A stretch of DNA of 60,852 nucleotides from Bacteroidales bacterium (GTDB lineage Bacteria > Bacteroidota > Bacteroidia > Bacteroidales > WCHB1-69). Positions within the stretch are counted from its first letter, which is position 1. Every line of letters begins with the position of its first letter. The translations under genes and the position numbers were made by a program. The DNA lies in assembly GCA_024682995.1 (NCBI GenBank), contig JAIKYR010000043.1:1-60852 (forward strand). Reading direction: 5' to 3'. The notes under the pieces are model-generated. The model made no database searches. It saw nothing but the letters and a program-made list of their open reading frames with translations, and had not been told where the DNA came from. Shown here piece by piece: positions 45,637 to 52,867 of the stretch.

Positions 45637-46326
45637 ATGCTGATTATTCTTGCCGCCTCCTTGCTGCCCGTCATTGTCCTGCTGGTATATATCTATCGCA
45701 AAGACCAATACCAGAAAGAGCCACTATCCCTGCTTCTGAAAGCCCTGCTTGGTGGTGTTTTAGCAGGACTGATGGACATCGCATTGCTTACATTTTTCCG
45801 ATTTGCCGAAGTCACCTCGTTTTCAAGCGGGCTGCACCACTCTTTATATCAGGCATTTTGCCAAGCGGCCATGCCGGAAGAATTCTGCAAGCTGTTTTTC
45901 CTATATCTTTTCATTTGGAAAAGTAAATATTTCGATGAATACTACGACGGCCTTGAATATGCGGCCTGTGTGGGCTTGGGGTTTGCCGGTTTGGAGAATC
46001 TGATGTACGTTTTGGAAGGGGGACTTGCCGTGGCGGTGGGGCGTGCCCTGTTTGCCGTGCCCGCCCATTTCTTCTTCGCCATCATCATGGGCTATTTCTT
46101 CGCTTTCGCCAAGTTCAGGCCCTGGAAGAAGAGCACTTACCTCGCGTTAGCCTATATCTGCCCCGTCATCCTGCACGGCATCTACGATTTCATCCTGATG
46201 TATGGTGAATTCATCCAGAAGACCGACACTGCCGTCGCCTCCGTACTGAACCTTATCTTCTACATCTTTTTCATATTCGTATGGAAGACAGCCAACAAAC
46301 GGATCCAACGGATGTCGGGCCAATAA
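45637..46326 (+). CDS. PrsW family intramembrane metalloprotease
   Basis: A 229-residue polytopic membrane protein with seven to eight helices. It has the conserved PrsW pattern: Glu81-Glu82 in MPEEFCK, Glu120-Asn121 in GLENLMY, His144 in VPAHFFFAI and His180 in ILHGIYDF, which together are thought to bind zinc within the membrane. PrsW of Bacillus cleaves the anti-sigma factor RsiW; no anti-sigma gene is nearby here, so the substrate is unknown. It appears monocistronic behind a repeat-rich leader. The stop is followed by CAATTA, a fragment of the heptamer repeat. Confidence 0.9.
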   Translation: MLIILAASLLPVIVLLVYIYRKDQYQKEPLSLLLKALLGGVLAGLMDIALLTFFRFAEVTSFSSGLHHSLYQAFCQAAMPEEFCKLFFLYLFIWKSKYFDEYYDGLEYAACVGLGFAGLENLMYVLEGGLAVAVGRALFAVPAHFFFAIIMGYFFAFAKFRPWKKSTYLALAYICPVILHGIYDFILMYGEFIQKTDTAVASVLNLIFYIFFIFVWKTANKRIQRMSGQ

Positions 46327-46329
46327 CAA

Positions 46330-47298
46330 TTACCGGCGGCTGAAGAAGAAATCGCTCATCACGACGCGCACCAGCACCCCGTAGTTGAACGTGAATTTAT
46401 TGCCCTCGCGAAACTCGGGCCGCGGCGAATTCTTCATCTGATAAATACCCGATCGGCCCATATAGCAATAGAACGTGGGATCCAATGACACCGTCTTGTT
46501 GATGGCAATCTTCAATCCCGCCGCGCCGGAAAATCCGAAGCCAGGACCGCCATACGTGATATCATAGGTTTGCGCACCAGGATAATAACTCTCACCATTA
46601 TACGGATCCAGCAACGTATATTCATTACCTACAGATTTTCCCTCCCTATCCAACAACACAGCCTTAAAGGACTTGGCTTTCGCATAGTTAAACTGAATTC
46701 CCAGTTCCAAAAAAGGTTTCACATTCTTGTGTACTTTGGAAAAAAGATAGGAAGCCATAAAGTCAATGGTGGAACGGTCCTCCTTGCCCACCAATGCCAT
46801 CACTGGCAGACGCATCTCGTTGCCCAACGGCTGATCAGACGAAAGCAGACATTGTGCTGAAGAGGTCAACCGGCTGAAGGAATAGGACAACGACAAGCCC
46901 CACCCGTTTTTGATTTTATAACGCATACCTAACGCTATCATCATGCTCAACTTGTAGTGGTTTTCCCAATTGTAAATATCAGAACCGGGATCCAATTCCA
47001 AAGATGCACTCCCCATCTGCATGCTGGGATAATACTCATTAATAATCTGATCCAATTCATCTTTCCAATATTGGTTAGCAAAAATGTAGTACAGATTATT
47101 CTCATTGAGATTACTGCCATTATAATAATTGGCGTTGAACTTGTTGCCGATGAACATACCGCCACCGATGTAAAAATCAAAACCTTTGTCGCACCAGGTG
47201 GTATCGGAGAAATGGACAGGAATGACTTCCTGCTCCGGCTGTGCACAAAGGGTCAGCGAGAGCAGAGTTGTCACTATTATCAAAAATAATTTCCTCAT
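46330..47298 (-). CDS. Exported outer-membrane beta-barrel protein
   Basis: A 322-residue protein starting at MRKLFLIIV (47298); the longer frame to 47508 overlaps lpd and is rejected. The signal peptide ends in LCA near residue 19. The remainder reads as an outer-membrane barrel: FDFYIGGGMFIG, YKLSMMIALGMRYKI, WGLSLSYSFSRL, FMASYLFSKV, FLELGIQFNY and final strands ending SDFFFSRR. Asn/Tyr-rich loops lie between. No ligand can be assigned. It starts 29 bases after the lpd stop on the same strand, so it may be co-transcribed with lpd, an unexpected partner. Confidence 0.75.
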   Translation of the reverse strand: MRKLFLIIVTTLLSLTLCAQPEQEVIPVHFSDTTWCDKGFDFYIGGGMFIGNKFNANYYNGSNLNENNLYYIFANQYWKDELDQIINEYYPSMQMGSASLELDPGSDIYNWENHYKLSMMIALGMRYKIKNGWGLSLSYSFSRLTSSAQCLLSSDQPLGNEMRLPVMALVGKEDRSTIDFMASYLFSKVHKNVKPFLELGIQFNYAKAKSFKAVLLDREGKSVGNEYTLLDPYNGESYYPGAQTYDITYGGPGFGFSGAAGLKIAINKTVSLDPTFYCYMGRSGIYQMKNSPRPEFREGNKFTFNYGVLVRVVMSDFFFSRR

Positions 47299-47327
47299 AC
47301 AGGGTTTATTATGGTGAACGGGATCCA

Positions 47328-48725
47328 TTACAGATGGACGCACTCCTTGTAGGCATCGGCGGCGGCCTCCATAATGGCCTCCGACATGGTGGGGTGCGGG
47401 AACACGGAGCGAATCACTTCCTCGCCGGTCATCTTGTTGCGGCGGGCCATCACGGCACCGGCAATCATCTCGGTCACATTGTCGCCAATGAGGTGGCATC
47501 CAAGCCATTCGCCCGTTTGTTTGTCGAAGATCACCTTCACCAAGCCGTCGCGGCTGCCGGCAGCGGTAGCCTTTCCGGATGCGGTGAACGGGAACTTGCC
47601 GATCAGCACCTCACGGCCCTGTTCCACGCAGGCGCGCTCGGTGAGGCCCACGGATGCGATTTCCGGTGTGGTATAGGTGCAGCCCGGAATATTGCCATAA
47701 TCAACAGGTTCGGGATTCAGGCCGGCGATTTTCTCCACGCACACCTCAGCCTCGTGCGAGGCCACGTGCGCCAGCGCAGGACCGTGTACAATATCGCCGA
47801 TGGCATACACACCCTCCACATTGGTGCGGTAGAAGTCGTCCACCACCACCTTGCCGCGTTCGGTCTGCACACCGCACTCCTCAAGGCCAATGCCCTCAAT
47901 GTTGGTGGCCACGCCCACAGCGGAGAGTACGATGTCGCACTCAATCTCCGTGATTTTCTCCTTGGCGTCCTTCACGGTGACCACACATTTGTCGTTCACA
48001 AGGTCCACCTTCTCCACTGCGGCGGCGGTCATGGTCTTGATGCCGGCCTTGCGGAAGCAGCGGGCCAGCGTGGCGGCGATGTCGTCGTCCTCCACGGGCA
48101 CTAAACGGGGCATATATTCCACAATCGTGACCTTAGTACCCATCGTGGCGTAGAAGTAAGCAAGCTCGCTGCCAATGGCGCCGGAGCCCATCACCACCAT
48201 CGTCTCCGGCAATGCGGGCAGTGTGAGGGCCTCGCGGTAGCCGATGATCTTCTTGCCGTCTTGCGGCACGTTGGGCAGGCTGCGCGAGCGGGCGCCCGTG
48301 GCCAGAATCACGTGCGTGGCCCCATAGACCGTCACGGTGCCGTCGGCGGCGGTCACCTCCACCTGATGGCCCGGCAGCAGTTTGCCGAAGCCGGCGATGA
48401 CCTCCACATTGTTTTTCTTGAGCAGATACTGAACCCCCTTGCTCATCGTCTCGGCCACCGTGCGACTACGTTTCACCACCGCCTCGAAGTCCGGCTTCAC
48501 GGCACCCTCCACCTGCAAGCCGTACTCGGCGGCATGCGACATATACTTATACACTTGGGCCGACTTCAGCAGCGCCTTGGTGGGAATACAGCCCCAATTG
48601 AGGCAGATGCCGCCCAATTCGGCACGTTCCACAACGGCAACCTTCATATTCAACTGCGAAGCGCGAATGGCAGCCACATAACCGCCGGGGCCGCTTCCGA
48701 CCACGATTAAATCATACGTATTCAT
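47328..48725 (-). CDS. lpdA: Dihydrolipoyl dehydrogenase
   Basis: The FAD-dependent E3 enzyme that reoxidises dihydrolipoamide for 2-oxoacid dehydrogenase complexes or the glycine cleavage system, passing electrons to NAD+. The 465 residues have the FAD motif GSGPGGYVAA (10-19), the redox disulfide Cys41/Cys46 in GGICLNWGCIPTK, the NAD motif MGSGAIGSELAYF near 178 and the C-terminal His-Glu pair (FPHPTMSEAIME) of the partner's active site. No E1/E2 or gcv genes lie beside it. A -7 box at 48764-48771 gives a leader of about 30 bases. Confidence 0.97.
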   Translation of the reverse strand: MNTYDLIVVGSGPGGYVAAIRASQLNMKVAVVERAELGGICLNWGCIPTKALLKSAQVYKYMSHAAEYGLQVEGAVKPDFEAVVKRSRTVAETMSKGVQYLLKKNNVEVIAGFGKLLPGHQVEVTAADGTVTVYGATHVILATGARSRSLPNVPQDGKKIIGYREALTLPALPETMVVMGSGAIGSELAYFYATMGTKVTIVEYMPRLVPVEDDDIAATLARCFRKAGIKTMTAAAVEKVDLVNDKCVVTVKDAKEKITEIECDIVLSAVGVATNIEGIGLEECGVQTERGKVVVDDFYRTNVEGVYAIGDIVHGPALAHVASHEAEVCVEKIAGLNPEPVDYGNIPGCTYTTPEIASVGLTERACVEQGREVLIGKFPFTASGKATAAGSRDGLVKVIFDKQTGEWLGCHLIGDNVTEMIAGAVMARRNKMTGEEVIRSVFPHPTMSEAIMEAAADAYKECVHL

Positions 48726-48763
48726 ATTTCTGCATTTTATTGGATTAATTCTGAAAAAGCCTG

Positions 48764-48771
48764 CAAATGTA
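48764..48771 (-). promoter_or_regulatory. Bacteroidota -7 box for lpdA
   Basis: TACATTTG on the minus strand, 39 bases upstream of the lpdA ATG. Confidence 0.6.
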
Positions 48772-48819
48772 CATAATTTTCAAAAACGCACGGACGGGGA
48801 ATTAACACCGTTGGATTTG

Positions 48820-49340
48820 ACCGGTGTCGGAGACACCGCATCTTATTAACCCTAGATTAGCGCAGCTTAATCTGGGGTGGCGAACACCCACGCGACACCT
48901 GCGCGGCGCGGCAGGCGCGTGCCACGGAGAAGGATACATACTCGCCGCGCAACGACGGGGGAAAATTATGTTCATTTTCTTTGGTCTTGCACAAAGAAAA
49001 CGAACCAAAAGAAATGCGCCTTGCCGCTGAGCAAATGACGGCTAAAATCGGGTCTCGCTCGCTAAACGGCGAAAACTTGCAACACTGCACTGCGTTCCGT
49101 GTTGCTTCAAACAGTTCGCCGTTCTTCACGCTCACTCACCACCGATTTCTTCACGCCCTCATTTGCAAGGCGGCGAATTCGAGGCCACAGGCGTGCCGGT
49201 ACGCAAACACCGGTGTCGGAGACACCACATCTCAATAACCCCAGATGAGCGCAGCGTAATCTGGGGGAAATGCCGCGCATACGCACACCTCCGCGCGGCG
49301 CGGCAGGCGCGTGCCACGGAGGTGTGTGCGTGCACGCCGC
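48820..49340. repeat. Two-copy structured intergenic repeat (non-coding)
   Basis: This fills most of the 670-base gap between lpdA and the nuclease gene. Units of about 110-130 bases at 48820-48942 and 49209-49340 are direct repeats with the same layout: CGGTGTC/GACACC(G) hairpin, a second hairpin, then a very GC-rich block ending GTGCCACGGAG. The second hairpin is CCCTAGATTA/TAATCTGGGG at 48850-48877 and CCCCAGAT/ATCTGGGG at 49239-49266, so one T-G pair becomes C-G. Between the units, 49065-49123 can fold into a long interrupted hairpin (AACGGCGAA/TTCGCCGTT outside, GCAACAC/GTGTTGC inside). Open frames here are short, low-confidence and differ between copies, so I read the region as a non-coding repeat. 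Confidence 0.7.
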
Positions 49341-49395
49341 GAAAAGGAATGAATGCCATAATGCATATAATCACCCAAATTAATTCCTTCATCCC

Positions 49396-50484
49396 TTATG
49401 GATCATCATTCTTTCCCCAACAAACGACATTGTCACATTGCTTTAGCACTTCATCTCTTTTTCTTGTACTAAACTTATAATTACCACATGGACAATGACG
49501 ATTATATCCAAGATATCTGCATTTTAGTTGATATTTTTCTTGATTCTTTATAATGTTTCCATATTCACACAAAAAGGGAGTAGGATATTTCATGCCATCT
49601 TCGTGACTTTTTATAGCATAGAGCACCTCTTGGTAAATAGGAGCTAGGTTATTTGAACTTAGTATGACTTCCTTCTCGGCTTTAGGATCATAATGTAAAC
49701 CTTCCGCACAAAGGGTATCATCTACTGCCAGGACTTTTCCATACAAACCTGACAAACTTTTAATGTGTCGGAACCATTTTCCCGGCTTAACGGAAACAGG
49801 GTTAGCAAAATTGAAGAAACGTATAGGTCGTTCTTCATCATCGCATTCAACAAGATCTCGTACAGCATCTTTTTCATCATTGATTTTAATCTCAATTATT
49901 CTCCCACCATTTTGTTTTTTATCGTCAGTGCACTCATGAGTAACCCAGACTTCTATACACACTGGCTGTCTTTTATCATTTTGACTATCTGTCAAAAACA
50001 GATCGGCTATATATTTTTTTCTACCATCAGGCAATAGTTGATAATACCCCTTTTCAGAAGTACATGTATCATAAATTTTTTTCAAATCGACAGAATACAA
50101 TCCCTCACAATCGCACTCTCTCCAATGATATTTATCATAGAAAACACAATTTGACACATTCTTACAGACCTGCTTAGCATGATAACTCACAATAAAACTA
50201 TCATTTTCTTCAAATCGCTTTTTTATTGCAGCTTTCGCATATTCATGCAAATATTTGTTTGGATCACAAACACTACCTTTTTCATGTCGAAAATGATGTT
50301 CTCGAACTTCCCCTAGCACTGGAAACAATTCAGCCCCACAACCATAGCAATGATATTGGGTCTGACTTTTATTCTCTTTAGTAATTTCATTTATAAATAC
50401 AGGATTCCCATTGTCGTCTATGGCATAGGGATAAGTATATGCATTATTATCACTTATCTTCGCTGGGGTATTCTTACAAATCAT
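49396..50484 (-). CDS. CoiA-like nuclease with N-terminal zinc finger
   Basis: A 362-residue protein. The N-terminal module has YHCYGCGAELFP (Cys46, Cys49) and REHHFRHE (His63/64, His67), the zinc finger of CoiA-type competence proteins. The central domain contains KYIADLFLTD (Asp161) and PVCIEVWVTHE (Glu178), which fit the D...ExK-like core of the PD-(D/E)XK nuclease fold, with Trp where Lys is common. A second Cys/His-rich patch ends the protein (CRYLGYNRHCPCGNYKF). Nuclease activity is inferred, not certain. The gene is AT-rich compared with its surroundings, overlaps the preceding gene by 11 bases and is the last of a three-gene island. DNA uptake or defence are both possible roles. Confidence 0.65.
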   Translation of the reverse strand: MICKNTPAKISDNNAYTYPYAIDDNGNPVFINEITKENKSQTQYHCYGCGAELFPVLGEVREHHFRHEKGSVCDPNKYLHEYAKAAIKKRFEENDSFIVSYHAKQVCKNVSNCVFYDKYHWRECDCEGLYSVDLKKIYDTCTSEKGYYQLLPDGRKKYIADLFLTDSQNDKRQPVCIEVWVTHECTDDKKQNGGRIIEIKINDEKDAVRDLVECDDEERPIRFFNFANPVSVKPGKWFRHIKSLSGLYGKVLAVDDTLCAEGLHYDPKAEKEVILSSNNLAPIYQEVLYAIKSHEDGMKYPTPFLCEYGNIIKNQEKYQLKCRYLGYNRHCPCGNYKFSTRKRDEVLKQCDNVVCWGKNDDP

Positions 50485-51052
50485 CTATAGCGGAATTTTT
50501 AACTTTTTCTGTATTAATCTCATCCCAATAAGACAAGACTACAAAACAAGAACTAACTCCATCATGGTTTATCTTTAGTATTATATCACCTTTTGATGTT
50601 TTCCATGATGTCTCATATTTACAACGGTCAAACTTAACTTCATACATCCGCGAATTATCATCTTTAGGCTCAGAATAGCCCTCAAATTTTTCATTCACTT
50701 CCTCTGGCACTCCATACTTTTGTATCAACATCTCCTTAAGATGACTATATGTACCATACAATTGAGACCACGTTTCATTTTCAGGAAATATCACAGCCAC
50801 CTTACTTACCACACCCGTGGACTTGGCACTAATTGCGCCAACTTTACAGTTCTTATAGGCAGCAAATTCACCAGAGAATAAGGCAACACCATCCTGAGTC
50901 ACTTCATGGGTAAATCCTTTCTGTTTCATCTTCATAACAAAATCACTAAGACTTCCATTAATAGGAACACCTTTAAAGGTCATATGTTCCACCTGAGCAT
51001 TAATGGTGATCATTACAAAACATGACAAAATCAAAAAAACAATCTTTCTCAT
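50474..51052 (-). CDS. Exported hypothetical protein of the AT-rich island
   Basis: A 192-residue protein with a signal peptide ending in NAQ near residue 20. The mature part begins MTFKGVPINGSLSDFVMKMKQKGF and is a mixed alpha/beta domain with few cysteines; GVPINGSLSDFV-type openings occur in other Bacteroidales exported proteins of unknown function. It is AT-rich, overlaps the nuclease gene and starts 17 bases after the stop of the regulator gene. No function is recognised. Confidence 0.7.
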   Translation of the reverse strand: MRKIVFLILSCFVMITINAQVEHMTFKGVPINGSLSDFVMKMKQKGFTHEVTQDGVALFSGEFAAYKNCKVGAISAKSTGVVSKVAVIFPENETWSQLYGTYSHLKEMLIQKYGVPEEVNEKFEGYSEPKDDNSRMYEVKFDRCKYETSWKTSKGDIILKINHDGVSSCFVVLSYWDEINTEKVKNSAIDDL

Positions 51053-51069
51053 ATCTAAAATTTCAAAGG

Positions 51070-51711
51070 TTATTTATTAAACATTCGCTTGGGCAATTTC
51101 ACATATTTCAAACAGTTGTCTTTCAAAAAACGCATAACAGACTCCCACTCTTCCTCTGTCTTATAATCAAGCTTCACATCTATCATAGTGGAGTTACCGT
51201 ACTCACTATCAATAATATCAACCAAAAATCCATCTTCGGATTCCAAAGTCTTAACCTTAAAATAAGGATTTGTATTGACATGTGCCTTATCCACCCAGCG
51301 TTCACCGATAGTAAAGCACACAAGATAATCAGGCAGAATCATATCGGGAAGCGGATTACCGTCCGTACTTACATCCTTAAAGAATGTTATACAATTACTC
51401 AATCCCATTCTAGTCAAAATCCCAGGCATCACCTCAAAGAATTGTGAAACAGCATCTTTTCCCGTCTTGTCTTTCCCTGTTTCATCAGCACAAAGCACCG
51501 CCAAATCCGGATTATCGGCCAAATCTTGAAAATAATTATGTTTCAACACTTTGGAAATCCTCGCCAATAATTGAATATCCATATTGTTTCGCCTAAAGAT
51601 ATTATACACATTACTTCTTTTGCAGTTAATAGCTTCTGCAAATTCAGTAATATTCCACTGATTCTTACGAACTTCATTTTCTATCAATTCGCCTATAGTT
51701 TTCTCAGTCAT
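51070..51711 (-). CDS. HTH-containing regulator-like protein
   Basis: A 213-residue protein starting at MTEKTIGEL (51711), because a -7 box at 51739-51746 lies inside the longer open frame to 51873. Residues 1-60 read as an XRE-like helix-turn-helix (IGELIENEVRKNQWNITEF, INCKRSNVYNIFRR, LLARISKVL). The remaining 150 residues form an alpha/beta domain of unknown kind (CITFFKDVSTDG, YLVCFTIGERWVDK, FLVDIIDSEYGNS). It leads a three-gene AT-rich run with a secreted protein and a nuclease-like protein and could control that run. Ligand unknown. Confidence 0.7.
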   Translation of the reverse strand: MTEKTIGELIENEVRKNQWNITEFAEAINCKRSNVYNIFRRNNMDIQLLARISKVLKHNYFQDLADNPDLAVLCADETGKDKTGKDAVSQFFEVMPGILTRMGLSNCITFFKDVSTDGNPLPDMILPDYLVCFTIGERWVDKAHVNTNPYFKVKTLESEDGFLVDIIDSEYGNSTMIDVKLDYKTEEEWESVMRFLKDNCLKYVKLPKRMFNK

Positions 51712-51738
51712 AATGATATTGTTTTTTTTAATCGGTTG

Positions 51739-51746
51739 CAAAAATA
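51739..51746 (-). promoter_or_regulatory. Bacteroidota -7 box for the HTH-led island run
   Basis: TATTTTTG on the minus strand, 28 bases upstream of the ATG at 51711. It sets the start of the regulator. Confidence 0.55.
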
Positions 51747-52120
51747 TCTTTTCTTTTAAAACAACATTAAAAACTGGTGTATCATATTTTTGTACATAAT
51801 TTTTCAGACATAACCTGCCAGCTTCAAAAAAGATGTTTACATTGAGGATACATAAAAAAGAGCATATACGCAAATCTTAAAGAATGTATCGAAAATGGCA
51901 GGAATGAGATAACAAACTATCTGCTTTACAACCAATTATCTTTTTATAGGGATGCCTGCTTTTGCTTTCTGGCGTTATTTTACCATAAAAGAGCCCTTGG
52001 CTTTTGGTCGTTAGTTATCGGGACTTTGAACCTTGAACCTCAACTAAGAATTTTGAACTATAGCTATGAACTTCCTTACTTTCCCACTTTCAACATTACA
52101 AACCCTACAAACTTCGGGAT
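51747..52120. other. AT-rich gap with a possible gene relic and intergenic repeats
   Basis: No intact gene is seen. On the plus strand a frame without an early start codon is open from about 51858 to 52110 (it includes YANLKECIENGRNEIT) and might be a decayed gene, but I cannot place it in a family. From 52020 the sequence is made of intergenic words found elsewhere in the window, including the 36-bp repeat. Confidence 0.4.
52077..52112 (+). repeat. Dispersed 36-bp intergenic repeat, copy 2
   Basis: 33 of 36 positions match the minus strand of 18631-18666. It lies 8 bases beyond the lolA stop, on the opposite strand to lolA. Confidence 0.65.
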
Positions 52121-52765
52121 TTATCGCATATCGTTTACCTCCACGCCGGGGTGCTGGCTTTTGTCAAACACAAAATAGCTGTCTGACAGGGTGACGTTGG
52201 ATTTGAACTGCTCTATATAATAGGTATATACCGTATTGTCTTTGTCATACATCGCAATACGAAGAATATGATGGTTGCTTTTCTGGATATAAAGGCGGAT
52301 ACGGTAATACGACTGCGCGCGCAACGGGGTGAGGTCCACGATGGAGACCGACTGGTTGTTGATGAATTCTTCCCGGATGAACTTGGCGCGGAAATGCTTG
52401 TCCCAACCTTTGAGGATGCGTTGCGGATTCATCATATTGTCATCATCCTCCGGATCATACTCATAAATAGAAACTTCATTAGTGGATTTCTGGTAATTCC
52501 AAATGCTCTTCCCGTCGCAGAAAAACGATTGCCCATTGTAGGTAGTGCGGTATTTTTCACCCTTGATGGCGAAATCACCCTGCGAGGTGCTCAAGGTCTT
52601 GCCCTCTTTGGTGGCTTTCAAGGTGTAATGAAACTGCATAGAGGTGTATGACTGGTACTTTGCAGAGACAGCCTTCAGCAAATCGCCGGCCCCGCCGTCC
52701 ACATTCTGGGCCGACAGGCTCCACGTCAGGAAGAGAGCAATGAACAGGGAAAGGGTATTTTTCAT
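52121..52765 (-). CDS. lolA: LolA-like outer-membrane lipoprotein carrier protein
   Basis: A periplasmic carrier that takes lipoproteins released by LolCDE to the outer membrane. The start at 52765 gives a signal peptide ending in SLSA near residue 18; the frame to 52804 adds residues unlike a signal. The 214-residue protein has the expected half-barrel pattern of paired strands: MQFHYTLKA, GDFAIKGEKYRTTYNG, FFCDGKSIWNYQKSTNEVSIYEYD, and a later IRLYIQKSNHHILRIAMYD. LolA proteins diverge strongly in Bacteroidota, so this rests on pattern and on its place directly after ftsK, a common arrangement. Confidence 0.85.
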   Translation of the reverse strand: MKNTLSLFIALFLTWSLSAQNVDGGAGDLLKAVSAKYQSYTSMQFHYTLKATKEGKTLSTSQGDFAIKGEKYRTTYNGQSFFCDGKSIWNYQKSTNEVSIYEYDPEDDDNMMNPQRILKGWDKHFRAKFIREEFINNQSVSIVDLTPLRAQSYYRIRLYIQKSNHHILRIAMYDKDNTVYTYYIEQFKSNVTLSDSYFVFDKSQHPGVEVNDMR

Positions 52766-52867
52766 AATCGATGTTTCAAAAAGGGTTAAATCAAAGGTTT
52801 GCAAAACCGAGTTGCGAAAAAAACGCGGAATAGGATGCTTTATTGTGGCAAATGTTTAAACGTTCGC

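Noticed and set aside
47299-47508. N-terminal extension of the barrel gene after lpdA
   Set aside because: It reads through the end of lpdA in another frame and would hide the signal peptide.
48802-49480. Several short open frames in the lpdA-nuclease gap
   Set aside because: They run across the structured repeat, differ between its two copies and are Arg/Ala-rich products of GC-rich non-coding DNA.
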